64,000 nucleotides of DNA, taken from Spirochaetaceae bacterium. Its GTDB lineage: Bacteria > Spirochaetota > Leptospiria > Leptospirales > Leptonemataceae. The stretch lies in assembly GCA_002729885.1 (NCBI GenBank), contig PBUB01000004.1:186001-250000 (forward strand). The letters run 5' to 3'. Below the pieces are notes generated by a model. The model searched no databases. It was not told where the DNA came from and saw only the letters and a program-made list of their open reading frames with translations. The stretch's first letter is position 1, and every line of letters begins with the position of its first letter. Position numbers and translations under genes: made by a program. This document shows, one piece after another, positions 25,745 through 35,422 of this stretch.

Positions 25745-26137
25745 ATGCTGAATCGAGTTGCAGTCCTGGTCTTTTCTGTTCTTACAATTCTATTGCTCCA
25801 TTGTTCCTCTCCCATACTCAAATCGGCGCAAGCCACGGAATGGAACCAGGAACTGAAGGATAAGGTCTTTCGAGCAAAAACGGATATTTTTCCAGAATTT
25901 GCCAATCAATCGGATAAGGACAGGCCTCTATTCACTCGAGGGACCCTGGTCAAGCTTCAGATTGAAAGCTCGGCGGACTGGGTGAAGGTTCGAGCCCGAG
26001 ATGCCAGAAAGGATAGAGAGAACACTCCCGGGCATGTAATTCTATATCTTTTCGCGGACGATGTGGATACAGAACAGGGAAATGGTCGACAGCTGATTCA
26101 GGAAAGGCTAGACCAGATTCTGAGTCCTGCGAATTAA
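25745..26137 (+). CDS. Small lipoprotein upstream of type II secretion genes
   Basis: 130 residues from ATG 25745 (a TTG at 25739 is possible). Signal peptide with lipobox LLLHC, then a short mixed domain (FTRGTLVKLQIESSADWVKVRARD, GHVILYLFADDV). I do not recognise the domain, but Leptospira has a lipoprotein in this place that I recall as annotated type II secretion-associated. Here it lies 80 bp before the LysM/M23 gene and divergent from comM. It could be a pilotin-like or assembly lipoprotein; this is inference. Confidence 0.65.
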   Translation: MLNRVAVLVFSVLTILLLHCSSPILKSAQATEWNQELKDKVFRAKTDIFPEFANQSDKDRPLFTRGTLVKLQIESSADWVKVRARDARKDRENTPGHVILYLFADDVDTEQGNGRQLIQERLDQILSPAN

Positions 26138-26216
26138 GCTTCGGTGCACCGCACCGGAATCGGCAGTGTGGATCTGCATGGGTCCAGCCGGAGGAAACAC
26201 TCAGGAATCATTGAAT

Positions 26217-27299
26217 ATGGTGAATGAACTGGTCGATAAAGCATTTATGAGGTCTGCTGCGAAATGGATTCTGGGTATCTTCCTGGTCAGCGGTGCTCTG
26301 CAAGGGCATCCCGGGGCAGAGGAAGGGCAGGATCTGATTGATGATGCCATTGAGAAGTATTTTGAGGGCATTGAGTCCAAAAACTCGGTGGATCTGGATC
26401 AGCGAAAACTGGACCAGGCATTTGGAAAGAGAACTCCTGCCATTTTGATTCCTGAATCCATTGCCAAAGAAGAGGACCTGAGCACCAGCGATGAATCCTT
26501 CTCCTTTGCCAACTCATCTGATCTGGATACGGAAACCTACAGGGTGCAGAAAGGGGATACCTACTATTCCATCAGCCAGAAGCTGGGTATTTCTGTAGCA
26601 CAGATCAAGACTCTCAATCCGAAAGTAGATGAAAACGATCTCAGCGTGGGTCAGGAACTGAAGGTGAAGGGCAGCCCGGCACCTGTGGACAAGCGAGAAA
26701 CCTACGTAGTGAAAAAGGGTGATACTCTTTATGAAATCGCCAGAGGTCAGGGAGTCTCTGTGGCATCCATCGCAGAATGGAACAAGATCCGCATCAATGA
26801 CCCTCTTAAAGTGGGGCAGAAACTTACCATTATCAAAAAAGGCCTGCCTGCAGGTTATACCTATCGTCCGGTCTTCATAAAACCCATTGAAGGTCGGCTG
26901 ACATCCGGATACGGAAATCGTCGAAATCCATTTTCTGGCTCCTATCACTTTCATAAAGGTCTGGACTTTGGCGCTCCCATGGGTGCAGAGATCAAAGCTT
27001 CCAGGGATGGCCTGGTCATCTACTCCGGTAGAATGAATGGATACGGAAATGTGGTGTTCCTACGCCATGCGGATGGTTACATCTCTGTATATGCCCATGC
27101 ACGTCTGAACCGAGTAAAAAAGGGCGATATAGTGCGCCAGGGACAGATTATCGCTGAAGTAGGACGCACCGGTGCTGCCACGGGACCTCATCTGCATTTC
27201 GAAGTGCGCAAGCTCAAAAAGCCTATGAATCCCTGGGTGGCGCTTAAAATGAAAGAAGCTGTACCTGCTGGAACCAAAGAAGCCGCCTACAAAGACTGA
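26217..27299 (+). CDS. LysM-M23 peptidoglycan endopeptidase
   Basis: Secreted protein with two LysM repeats (YRVQKGDTYYSISQKLGI and YVVKKGDTLYEIARGQGV) followed by an M23 metallopeptidase domain. The zinc ligands are present in HKGLDFG (His and Asp) and HLHFEV, so it should be an active endopeptidase rather than an EnvC/NlpD-type activator. The start is uncertain: ATG 26217 is given; GTG 26166 and ATG 26247 are alternatives, the last giving the cleanest signal peptide. Stop overlaps gspC start (TGATG). Cutting peptidoglycan here would make room for the secretin. Confidence 0.88.
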   Translation: MVNELVDKAFMRSAAKWILGIFLVSGALQGHPGAEEGQDLIDDAIEKYFEGIESKNSVDLDQRKLDQAFGKRTPAILIPESIAKEEDLSTSDESFSFANSSDLDTETYRVQKGDTYYSISQKLGISVAQIKTLNPKVDENDLSVGQELKVKGSPAPVDKRETYVVKKGDTLYEIARGQGVSVASIAEWNKIRINDPLKVGQKLTIIKKGLPAGYTYRPVFIKPIEGRLTSGYGNRRNPFSGSYHFHKGLDFGAPMGAEIKASRDGLVIYSGRMNGYGNVVFLRHADGYISVYAHARLNRVKKGDIVRQGQIIAEVGRTGAATGPHLHFEVRKLKKPMNPWVALKMKEAVPAGTKEAAYKD

Positions 27300-28165
27300 T
27301 GTCCTATTTTCTTGCCAGACTGCAGAAGAACATCTTTCTTCTCTCTGTTGGCGCAGGAGCATTTCTGGGTGCGGCTCTTGCTTATCTAATTATTGTATTG
27401 ATTACATTTCAGTTTGGAGGAGCCAGCGGCAATCCTCAGGCAGGCCAGGGCAACCGTAACAATCCGGGGCCCATCATTACTCCTCCTCCATCTCGCCCTT
27501 TTGAGGATTATCAGGAAATCATTTCCGGGAACTTCTTCCGGGATTCCCCGGTAGTACAGGGCGAAGAAGGAATCGAAATCGCAGAAATCAAACAGTTCAC
27601 GCTGATGGGAGTTCTGGCCGGCTCTCCGGAGTTCGCAAATGCAGCCATACAGCTCGAAGGAGAATCGGAGCCCAACGAATACTATTTAGGCGAAGAAGTG
27701 GGTGGATCCAAAATTATTAGCATTTTCGCAGAGGGCATTGTTATTCAAAGGGGCGATTCAAAGCTTACGATTCGCGTAGGAGAATCTACCGGTACAGCCA
27801 TAGAAAAGCAAAAGGCTCAGAATGAGCCCGATTCAGATCCCAATGCAACAAAGGTCAGCATACAGCGTTCCAAGATCCTGGAGCTGGCCAACAATCAAGA
27901 AATTCTATATCAGAACAAATTCGCTCCTATTACGAAAGACGGCAAGATCCTGGGTTTGCGACTAATCATGGTGCCTCAAACCAATATTCTCTATGAAATG
28001 GGAGCCCGCAGCGGCGATATATTAAAGCGAGTGAATGGACAGCCTCTGGAAAACCAGGAAAAGATGTTTCAGATATGGCAATCCGTGAAGACCCAGGATA
28101 AGTTTACCGTGGATCTGGAACGGGGCGGCAAAAACATCGCCTACGAAATCCTGATTCAGAATTAG
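27299..28165 (+). CDS. gspC: Type II secretion protein GspC
   Basis: Inner-membrane clamp linking the secretin to the platform. One N-terminal transmembrane helix (about 12-36), a Gly/Pro linker, the HR domain (FTLMGVLAGSPEFANAAIQ, YYLGEEVGGSKIISIF) and a C-terminal PDZ-like domain (LGLRLIMVPQTN, GARSGDILKRVNGQPL). 288 residues, normal. ATG overlaps the M23 peptidase stop. Followed by a 427-bp gap before gspD. Confidence 0.88.
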   Translation: MSYFLARLQKNIFLLSVGAGAFLGAALAYLIIVLITFQFGGASGNPQAGQGNRNNPGPIITPPPSRPFEDYQEIISGNFFRDSPVVQGEEGIEIAEIKQFTLMGVLAGSPEFANAAIQLEGESEPNEYYLGEEVGGSKIISIFAEGIVIQRGDSKLTIRVGESTGTAIEKQKAQNEPDSDPNATKVSIQRSKILELANNQEILYQNKFAPITKDGKILGLRLIMVPQTNILYEMGARSGDILKRVNGQPLENQEKMFQIWQSVKTQDKFTVDLERGGKNIAYEILIQN

Positions 28166-28592
28166 CCTTTTTATCCAAGAATTCGAAAATCCTCTCTCCT
28201 GAAGAAATTCTTCTGGAGGGATCCCTCTATTCTGTCACGTAAATTCTTTTGTATCATGAATGGGTCTGGCAATTCTCTCGGGAATGCTTTTCCGGGCAGG
28301 GTAGGAGTCCATTCGTTGATCCGAAAAATCTTCTGTCGCATGGAACGATCTGACATTGAGCAACCAATTCCCGGAGGTCTTCAGATTCTTGGCCTCCCTT
28401 CCTGAAGCCAATGGCGGACATTCATGCTCTCCGACCAACCGTGCTTGGATTGCCGGTCCTTACGCAAATGCAATGTAGATCTGGCCTGTTTGACATGGAA
28501 TTAACATCTCTGGCTGCAAAGATTTACTCCTCTACCGATTCAGAATTGGTGCAGCGCCTTCCGATAGATAGAAAAAGTCATCGGACAATCAA
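28166..28592 (+). other. 427-bp gap between gspC and gspD
   Basis: No supported gene on either strand. Two short minus-strand frames (28171-28356, 28235-28438) and a plus-strand frame from 28411 into gspD show no family features or good SD. The gap may hold a gspD promoter or a decayed gene; I see no clear terminator. Confidence 0.5.
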
Positions 28593-30536
28593 ATGCGGCG
28601 ATCGTTATATACAAAGAGTGTTGCTCTGCTACTGGGCTTTTTTCTGGTTACAGGTCCCATTCTGGCAGAACGTCCTCCTCAGAGGGCGCCCCGGGGAACG
28701 TTCATACCCAATTTCCGGGATATGGAAATCAAAGATTTTCTGGAGAACATGGCACGTGTAACCAGAAAGAATATCCTGGTTGATGACTCTGTAAAAGGCA
28801 AAATCAATATCATCTATTATAAGCCCATTCCTATCTCCCGGGCCATGGACTTTCTGCGAAGCGTTCTCGAGGTTCGAGGATATGCCATTGTAGAAGAAGG
28901 TAACATCATCAAGGTCATTCCGGCGGAGAAGGCTCAGAGCGTTTCGCCTGCCACCGATGGGGAGATCGAAGATACCGCCACAGAGACATTGAGCAAGGTG
29001 TTCAAGGTGCCTCCCCGAGTGAACCTGCAGGAGTACGCGCAACTGCTGAAGAGTCTGGCAGGCAAGGGTGCCCAGGTGGAAACCTATCGCTCTGGAAACG
29101 CTGTTATCGTTACAGGGTATGCACCGGTTATCAAGCGCTTGATGGACATTACGAAATCCATTATGCCCGACGGTCTGGATAAGGATGGATCCCAGGGCAA
29201 CGAAGGTGTGCACATCTATCAGGTTAAGAACCTTCAGGCAGAAAGTCTGGCCCAGGTTCTGGTTCGCCTGGACAATCCTGCAGCCGGACAGGAAAAAGGC
29301 GAAGATGGTAAGCCCGCGGCTGTAACCACGGGAAAGATTAAAGCTGTGGCCCATAAAGAGTCCAACTCTGTAATCGTAACTGCGAATTCCCAGGAATGGG
29401 AAGAAATTAAAAACATCATCGATCAGTTGGATCAGCCCCGGCAACAGATTCTCCTGGAAGTATTGATCGTAGAAGTGCGCGGAAGCAATACCAATGATTT
29501 TGGTATTGACTGGCGATATCAGGGCGTTAACTCCGCGCATACCCAGTTCAACTCAGGCTACGCCGTTGAAGGAAACCTGGTGGATCCCGAAACCGGGCGA
29601 ATCACCGGAAACAATACATTGTCTGGATTCTCTCTGGGCTTTCTGGAACGAGGCGGAGAGCTGCTGGGAATCTTCAACGCAAACATCGATAACCAGAACT
29701 TTAATGTACTTTCTGCTCCCCAGGTACTGACTCTGGATAATCAGGAAGCGGAAATCAATGTTGGCCAGGATGTTCCGGTGCGAACCCAGGAAAGGACATC
29801 CGGCGGTGGCACTTCCGAGGCCACCGTGAACAGCTTCGAATACCGTCCGGCCGGGATTAAGCTAAAATTCACTCCTCATATCAATAAAGAAGGCAACATT
29901 TCGCTGGATGTATTTGCAGAGGTGACGAACATCGAAGGAGGGGTTTCTTCCATCAGTAACCCTACCTTTAACAAGAGAAATGTTAAGACCTATATCACTG
30001 TGGATAATCAGCAAACCATTGTAATCGGTGGACTGGTATCCAATGAACGACTTCAGGCCATCAAAAAGATTCCACTTCTGGGAGACATTCCTCTGCTGGG
30101 ATTTCTGTTTCGCAGGACTACCATGACCACACAGAGAACCAATCTGATGGTTTTTATTACTCCGCATATCCTGGATGATCGGGAAGCTGCGGATCGAATC
30201 ACAAACTACAAGCGAGAGACCCAGATCAACGAAAGCCGTAAACGAGTGGAAGATCTTAACCTGTGGCCTCAGCCAGATCCTCCAGGCGGGCGAGAAGAGA
30301 TCCTGGAAGATAACGTAGAAGAGCATCCGGTGAAGCCCTATAAAAGGCCAAACTTTGAGGAGCTCAGCAAACCAAAGCCTTCCAGAAATGAAGACAGTTC
30401 CTCCGATCTGCAGTCAGACGATGACATCAATTCCGGGCCGGATTCCAGTTCCTACGGCCCGGGACCGGCACCCTCCAATGAGGATAAGCCTGATGGAGCA
30501 GAGGATGCAGAGCCGGAAATGGAAGAGAAGCCCTGA
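28593..30536 (+). CDS. gspD: Type II secretion secretin GspD
   Basis: Outer-membrane channel of the T2SS, 647 residues. Signal peptide (about 1-25), N0 domain (FIPNFRDMEIKDFLENM), N1-N3 repeats (PPRVNLQEYAQLLKSLAG; VKNLQAESLAQVLVRL) and the secretin core (VEVRGSNTNDFGIDW, VLSAPQVLTLDNQEAEI, VGQDVPVRT, TIVIGGL and GDIPLLGFLFR). The last 90 residues form a Pro/Ser/Asp/Glu-rich tail that replaces a defined S-domain, so recognition of a pilotin, if any, would differ from E. coli. Starts the run gspD-E-F-G. Confidence 0.96.
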   Translation: MRRSLYTKSVALLLGFFLVTGPILAERPPQRAPRGTFIPNFRDMEIKDFLENMARVTRKNILVDDSVKGKINIIYYKPIPISRAMDFLRSVLEVRGYAIVEEGNIIKVIPAEKAQSVSPATDGEIEDTATETLSKVFKVPPRVNLQEYAQLLKSLAGKGAQVETYRSGNAVIVTGYAPVIKRLMDITKSIMPDGLDKDGSQGNEGVHIYQVKNLQAESLAQVLVRLDNPAAGQEKGEDGKPAAVTTGKIKAVAHKESNSVIVTANSQEWEEIKNIIDQLDQPRQQILLEVLIVEVRGSNTNDFGIDWRYQGVNSAHTQFNSGYAVEGNLVDPETGRITGNNTLSGFSLGFLERGGELLGIFNANIDNQNFNVLSAPQVLTLDNQEAEINVGQDVPVRTQERTSGGGTSEATVNSFEYRPAGIKLKFTPHINKEGNISLDVFAEVTNIEGGVSSISNPTFNKRNVKTYITVDNQQTIVIGGLVSNERLQAIKKIPLLGDIPLLGFLFRRTTMTTQRTNLMVFITPHILDDREAADRITNYKRETQINESRKRVEDLNLWPQPDPPGGREEILEDNVEEHPVKPYKRPNFEELSKPKPSRNEDSSSDLQSDDDINSGPDSSSYGPGPAPSNEDKPDGAEDAEPEMEEKP

Positions 30537-30586
30537 AAGAGCTGTGAAATGGTTGCTTTCGAAACCTGCCTGGATGCAATGAAGCC

Positions 30587-32260
30587 ATGAGAAAGCCCTT
30601 TGGCGAAATCCTGCTGGAAGAGGGTGTCATCAACCGCGAAGAGCTGGATGAAGTCCTCAAGATAAAGGAAAAATCCCCTTTAAGGATCGGTCAGATCATC
30701 CAGAAAAAGGGGATGGCCGAGGAGGCGGATGTCCTCAAGGCTCTGGCCAACCAGTACGGCTATAAATTCGAGAACAAGCTCAACTATCAGTCCGATCCAA
30801 TTTTCAATAAGATTCCTCGAGAACTCATAGAACGCAATCGAGTCATTCCCATCGCAAAGAAGGGCAAAACCGTAACGGTTGCTGTGGCCAATCCTGCCGA
30901 AATCCATCCCATGGACGATATTCGTCAGTACCTCAAAGGGTACCGGGTGAACTTTGTCATGTCTTCGGATACGGAGATCATGCGCATCATCCATGCGAAT
31001 TTCCAGCAGGCCAGCGCCACAGCCGAAGAGGTGATGGAAGGCCTGGACGGCGATGAATATGCCGACCTGGACAGCCTTTCTGAAGATACCATGGATATGG
31101 CCAATGAGGCCCCCATTATCCGAATGGTAAATGCCATCCTCTCCCAGGGAGTACAGGAACGAGCTTCGGACATCCATATCGAGCCCTACGAAAAGACTCT
31201 GGAGATTCGTTATCGCATCGATGGTATTTTGCATCCTCGTTTGAGTCCTCCCAGAATGATCCATGCTGGAGTGGTTTCCAGAATCAAGATCATGGCGAAT
31301 ATGAATATCGCCGAAAACCGACTTCCTCAGGACGGCAGAATCAAGATCAAGCTTTCTGGCAAGGAAGTGGATATCCGGGTTTCTACCATTCCCACTCGCT
31401 ACGGCGAACGAGTGGTGATGCGACTTCTGAACAAAACGGATGTAAAATTCAGCCTGGAAACCCTGGGCTTCTACAAGGATGTAGAATCCAGCATTCGCAA
31501 TGTAATTTCAGAACCCAACGGCATCATCCTGGTAACCGGTCCCACAGGTTCCGGTAAATCCACTACTCTCTATGCGGTGCTCAGCGAGCTCAATCAAACC
31601 GAGCGAAATATAATGACTGCTGAAGATCCGGTAGAATATGAAATCTCCGGAGTTTCGCAAACGCAGGTTCAAGAAAAGATAGGTCTTACATTCGCACACT
31701 GTCTGCGCACTATGCTTCGTCAGGACCCGGACATCATTATGGTGGGTGAGATTCGAGACCAGGACACGGCACGAATCGCCATTCAGGCAGCTCTTACAGG
31801 TCACCTGGTGCTTTCTACGTTGCATACCAATGATGCTCCTTCCGCCGTGACTCGTTTGATCGATATGGGAATTGAGCCCTACCTTATTACATCCACAGTG
31901 CGAGCTGTCATCGCCCAGCGCCTGGTGCGAGTCATCTGTCCCCATTGCAAAACCACCTATAAGCCGCCAGCCGGAGAGCTCAAGGATCTGGGTATTACTC
32001 CTGCGCAGCTCAAAAAGGGTGTGCTCTATAAGGGAGCTGGTTGTGATCAATGCGTGGGCACTGGCTATCAGGGTCGAAACGGGCTCTACGAATTCATGGA
32101 AGTGGATAACCTGGTTCAGAGAGCCATTCTCCAGGGTAAGGATGCCGAACAGATTCGAGAAGTGGCAGATGCCCAGGGAATGATCACCCTGCTGGAATAC
32201 GGACGCAGAAAGGTGATAGACGGACTCACAACACCGGAAGAAGTGTTACGTGTCAGCTAA
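30587..32260 (+). CDS. gspE: Type II secretion ATPase GspE
   Basis: Cytoplasmic hexameric ATPase powering pseudopilus assembly. 557 residues. N1E domain ([20 protein letters not shown]), Walker [12 protein letters not shown] near 320, Asp box and Walker B ([14 protein letters not shown]), His box ([12 protein letters not shown]) and the zinc-binding tetracysteine (CPHC, CDQC) that marks GspE/PilB rather than PilT. Its stop overlaps the gspF ATG (TAATG). Confidence 0.97.
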   Translation: MRKPFGEILLEEGVINREELDEVLKIKEKSPLRIGQIIQKKGMAEEADVLKALANQYGYKFENKLNYQSDPIFNKIPRELIERNRVIPIAKKGKTVTVAVANPAEIHPMDDIRQYLKGYRVNFVMSSDTEIMRIIHANFQQASATAEEVMEGLDGDEYADLDSLSEDTMDMANEAPIIRMVNAILSQGVQERASDIHIEPYEKTLEIRYRIDGILHPRLSPPRMIHAGVVSRIKIMANMNIAENRLPQDGRIKIKLSGKEVDIRVSTIPTRYGERVVMRLLNKTDVKFSLETLGFYKDVESSIRNVISEPNGIILVTGPTGSGKSTTLYAVLSELNQTERNIMTAEDPVEYEISGVSQTQVQEKIGLTFAHCLRTMLRQDPDIIMVGEIRDQDTARIAIQAALTGHLVLSTLHTNDAPSAVTRLIDMGIEPYLITSTVRAVIAQRLVRVICPHCKTTYKPPAGELKDLGITPAQLKKGVLYKGAGCDQCVGTGYQGRNGLYEFMEVDNLVQRAILQGKDAEQIREVADAQGMITLLEYGRRKVIDGLTTPEEVLRVS

Positions 32261-33486
32261 TGCCCATCTATCGATACACAGCCCTCAACCGAAAAGGAAA
32301 AGAAGAAAAAGGCATCCTGGATGCAGGGAATGCAGTGCTTGCTCGAAAGATGCTTCGAGCGAAAGGACTGTACGTTCGCACCATAGCCCAGGATGAAGAA
32401 AAGCGCGAACGAGAACTATTTCCCTTTCTTACCAAACTGGTATATCGAGTACCTCGTCGAGACGTAGCCCTGTTTGCCCGGCAGCTGGGAACTCTTCTGG
32501 ATGCCGGTCTTCCTCTGGACCGGTCAATGAATAACATCATCGATCAAACAGAGAATGAATTCCTCAAGAAAGCCCTGATCGAAGTCAAGTCCGATGTAGT
32601 GGAAGGTGATGCTCTATCCACAGCGCTGACCAAGCACCCGGCAATATTTCCTTCGATCTATGGTAATCTGATTAGCGTAGGCGAGAAAACCGGTACCTAC
32701 GAAAAGGCCCTGCTTCGACTGGCGGATCTGGAAGATGCCAACCTTACGATGAAGAGTAAGGTGCAGGCCGCCCTTTTCTATCCAGTGATCATGCTGGCTC
32801 TCCTGGGGGCCATTATGGCCTTCCTGATGGGTGTTGTGGTCCCTCAAATCGAACGACTTTTCGATGAAATGGACATGGATTTGCCTTTGATTACAAAGGT
32901 GGTCCTGGCCTTTTCGCATATCATGAGCTCTGGCTGGATTCTGGTCGTAATCGGCCTTTTTGCTGGCGGGGCCTACGCTCTTCAGAGGTACTATGCCACA
33001 GCGGAAGGTCGCCGGCGGATTGAAGAGTTGCTTCTGAAGATTCCTCTGGTAGGCAGCCTTCTTCAGAAATCCATTCTGGCCCGGTTTTCGCGCAACCTGG
33101 GTGTTATGCTGGAAAACAGGGTTCCGTTGATCACCTCTCTCCAGGTGGTCTCGAAAGTGGTGAACCACTCAATTTTCAATGCAGAGATAGAAAGAGCCAT
33201 CGATAAAATCAAAGAAGGTAGCCGAATTACGGATGCCTTCCGGGATTCCGTCATCGTCAATCAGATGATTCTGGGTATGCTCAGCGCCGGAGAGGCTTCG
33301 GATAACATTCCGGGGATGGTGAACAAAATCGCAGACATTCTGGACGAAGACGTGAATGCTGCGATACAGAAATTTTCCACTTTACTGGAACCCATCATGA
33401 TTATACTGATGGGGGGACTGATCGCACTGATCATGATGGCAATTCTGTTGCCAATCAGCGATCTGCAAAAGCAGATGCAATTCTAG
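32260..33486 (+). CDS. gspF: Type II secretion platform protein GspF
   Basis: Polytopic inner-membrane platform protein, 408 residues, two GspF domains. Typical start (YRYTALNRKGKEEKGILDA), ARQLGTLLDAGLPLDRSM in the first cytoplasmic domain and FSRNLGVMLENRVPLITSLQ in the second. Three membrane helices at about 165-190, 215-240 and 375-400. Coupled to gspE; gspG follows after 44 bp. Confidence 0.96.
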   Translation: MPIYRYTALNRKGKEEKGILDAGNAVLARKMLRAKGLYVRTIAQDEEKRERELFPFLTKLVYRVPRRDVALFARQLGTLLDAGLPLDRSMNNIIDQTENEFLKKALIEVKSDVVEGDALSTALTKHPAIFPSIYGNLISVGEKTGTYEKALLRLADLEDANLTMKSKVQAALFYPVIMLALLGAIMAFLMGVVVPQIERLFDEMDMDLPLITKVVLAFSHIMSSGWILVVIGLFAGGAYALQRYYATAEGRRRIEELLLKIPLVGSLLQKSILARFSRNLGVMLENRVPLITSLQVVSKVVNHSIFNAEIERAIDKIKEGSRITDAFRDSVIVNQMILGMLSAGEASDNIPGMVNKIADILDEDVNAAIQKFSTLLEPIMIILMGGLIALIMMAILLPISDLQKQMQF

Positions 33487-33530
33487 AGAGGACTGCAATA
33501 GTAGCCTCAGACAGTGACAGGAGAGAAGAA

Positions 33531-34028
33531 ATGACAGAGGTTTTGGAAGCTCAACGGCCGCAAAAAGGCCTGAAAAAAGCTCTTCAACGATTGAGAAACA
33601 GAAAATCCCGCAGGGGTTTGACCCTGGTGGAGCTGGCCATTGTACTTCTGGTTCTGGGAGTGATCATCGGAATCGTATATGCGAACCTGGACACCGGAGC
33701 CGTGGACAATGCAAAGATTACCATGTTTCCCGCACAGGCCGCCCAGCTGGAAATGCAATGGAAGCAATATGAAAACCGTGTAGGACAGGTACCGGAAGGC
33801 AATTCGCTGCAGGTACTGGCCCAGAATGATCGTGAAAACGGATGGGAAGCCATCGATGAGAAAACCGTAACAGATATGTGGGGAAATCCCTATTTTATCT
33901 GCATGAGCCAGCAAGGCTACAGAGAGATCTGCACCTATGGTGCCGATGGTCAGCCCGGCGGAGAAGGCGAGAATGCCGACTTCTACGTAAGCGACAAGAC
34001 CAGCTGGCCAGCCTGGCTCAAAAGATAG
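33531..34028 (+). CDS. gspG: Major pseudopilin GspG
   Basis: Prepilin of 165 residues. The cleavage motif is RRG / LTLVELA with Glu at +5, then a hydrophobic helix. After it come regions typical of GspG (ITMFPAQAAQLEMQWKQYE, MWGNPYFI, ICTYGADGQPGGEGENADF). The latter acidic loop fits the calcium site of GspG. Leu instead of Phe at +1 is unusual but also seen in the other three prepilins here. The leader is 29 residues, longer than the common 6-10. SD AGGAG precedes the ATG. Confidence 0.94.
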   Translation: MTEVLEAQRPQKGLKKALQRLRNRKSRRGLTLVELAIVLLVLGVIIGIVYANLDTGAVDNAKITMFPAQAAQLEMQWKQYENRVGQVPEGNSLQVLAQNDRENGWEAIDEKTVTDMWGNPYFICMSQQGYREICTYGADGQPGGEGENADFYVSDKTSWPAWLKR

Positions 34029-34082
34029 GTCTTTTATTCGGGGCAGGCTCCTGGCCTGCTCCGTCAGAGGCCGGGAAAGTGA

Positions 34083-34742
34083 ATGCGACTCATGGCCCAA
34101 CCCAGATCCCCGCATAGAAACCGCAATTACCTGGAGACAACACCGGGTAATGCTCCAGCTGGAGGCTTTCTCTGGCGACTCAGCAGAATTCCATTCAAAG
34201 TAAAAGGCCAGAAGTCCCGGCGAGGACTTACTCTGGTAGAAATGGCCATCGTCCTGCTGGTTATGGGAGTGGTGCTGGCCGTAATCACATCCATGATATC
34301 CTCCATTCCCAACCTTCGCAGTACAGAAACCGAGGCAGAAACCCTGCAGGGGAACTTTCGCAGGGCTCGAAATACAGCACTCTTCACAAACAGTACATTC
34401 TATCTGGAATTCGACCTGGATGAGAATAAATATAGAGGTTATCTAATCGAACGAGTGGATGAACAATCCGAGGAAAAGGAGAAGTTCAAACATAGTCTCG
34501 CCGCATCCAATGGCCTGGTGGCTGTTTCTGTGGGGCTCAGTGGCCGGGTGCAAACAGGAAAGGTTACCGTAACCTTTCAGCCGGATGGGACTGCCGAGCA
34601 AGTTGCCGTTTATCTCGGAGAGGCACCCCTTGCGTCCCAGACTGTGATCTTGAATCGATACGGCGGGGGCACCACGGTGGTGGAAGGGGAACAACCCCTG
34701 GAACTGGATCGACAGTGGTCCCAGAACCTGGAGGAATTCTGA
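34083..34742 (+). CDS. gspH: Minor pseudopilin, GspH-like
   Basis: 219 residues with prepilin motif RRG / LTLVEMA and helix. It keeps the GspH-like pattern LQGNFRRARNTALFTNSTFYLEFD. The leader of 48 residues is very long; an internal start cannot be excluded but no ATG with SD lies nearer. Its stop overlaps the next ATG (TGATG). Assignment as H is from order and the N-terminal helix-strand pattern. Confidence 0.75.
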   Translation: MRLMAQPRSPHRNRNYLETTPGNAPAGGFLWRLSRIPFKVKGQKSRRGLTLVEMAIVLLVMGVVLAVITSMISSIPNLRSTETEAETLQGNFRRARNTALFTNSTFYLEFDLDENKYRGYLIERVDEQSEEKEKFKHSLAASNGLVAVSVGLSGRVQTGKVTVTFQPDGTAEQVAVYLGEAPLASQTVILNRYGGGTTVVEGEQPLELDRQWSQNLEEF

Positions 34743-35422
34743 TGCGCCTTCTTCCAGGAAAAAGGAGCGGAACCCTGTCTCAGGGCAACCGTGCATCCGA
34801 ATCGCACTACCGGGTTATAGACCACGGCAACCAGCACTTCGGTGGAATCGTTCGAGCATTTAGAAAAATCAATCACAGGGTGCGAAGCAGAACCGGATTG
34901 ACCCTGGTTGAAATGGCACTGGCCACCGTTGTTGCCACTACGTTCTCTCTATATGTAACACTATTTATTTCCGGAGGCATCCAGGCCCAGGTGGAAGCAG
35001 AAAGGATGTCCATTGCGGCCAGTCTTGCTCAGACCAAGATGAGCCAGTTACTGAGCGCCCCCACCCTGGAGCCTACTGCAAGTGAGCCACAGCCGCATAA
35101 GTTTGGTCGGGACGCAGGCATCTATGAGGGTTATGAGGTCACTGTAATTGTAAGGCAGGACAAGATTAATCTGCAGGATACTCTTTCCTCCGGAGAAGTA
35201 AAAAGCATTCCTGTAGACGATAAGCTTCCTGCCGGGGTGCAGAATCAAGAGCAAACCATTGAAAAAGCGGGCTCCTCCGAAGCCTCGGTTACAGGAGGCG
35301 ATGTGAATGTTCACCGAATCGTGATCGATATAAAGGTCCCTCTGGGACCCAATTCCTTTCGTATGTACCGTGTAGAGACCCTTCGCTCGGCAGATAAACC
35401 AACAGAGATGGGCACCCCATGA
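34742..35422 (+). CDS. gspI: Minor pseudopilin, GspI-like
   Basis: 226 residues from the ATG at 34742, which overlaps the previous stop by one base. Prepilin motif RTG / LTLVEMALATVVATT; then the helix has SIAASLAQTKMSQLL, as in GspI-type or PulI-type pilins. The leader is about 52 residues. The C-terminal part has beta strands (GYEVTVIVRQ, HRIVIDIKVPLG, FRMYRVETLR). Position between H and J supports I. Confidence 0.7.
   Translation: MRLLPGKRSGTLSQGNRASESHYRVIDHGNQHFGGIVRAFRKINHRVRSRTGLTLVEMALATVVATTFSLYVTLFISGGIQAQVEAERMSIAASLAQTKMSQLLSAPTLEPTASEPQPHKFGRDAGIYEGYEVTVIVRQDKINLQDTLSSGEVKSIPVDDKLPAGVQNQEQTIEKAGSSEASVTGGDVNVHRIVIDIKVPLGPNSFRMYRVETLRSADKPTEMGTP

Noticed and set aside
28171-28438. 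Short minus-strand frames in the gspC-gspD gap
   Set aside because: No SD, no similarity, and they lie antisense to the secretion operon transcript.
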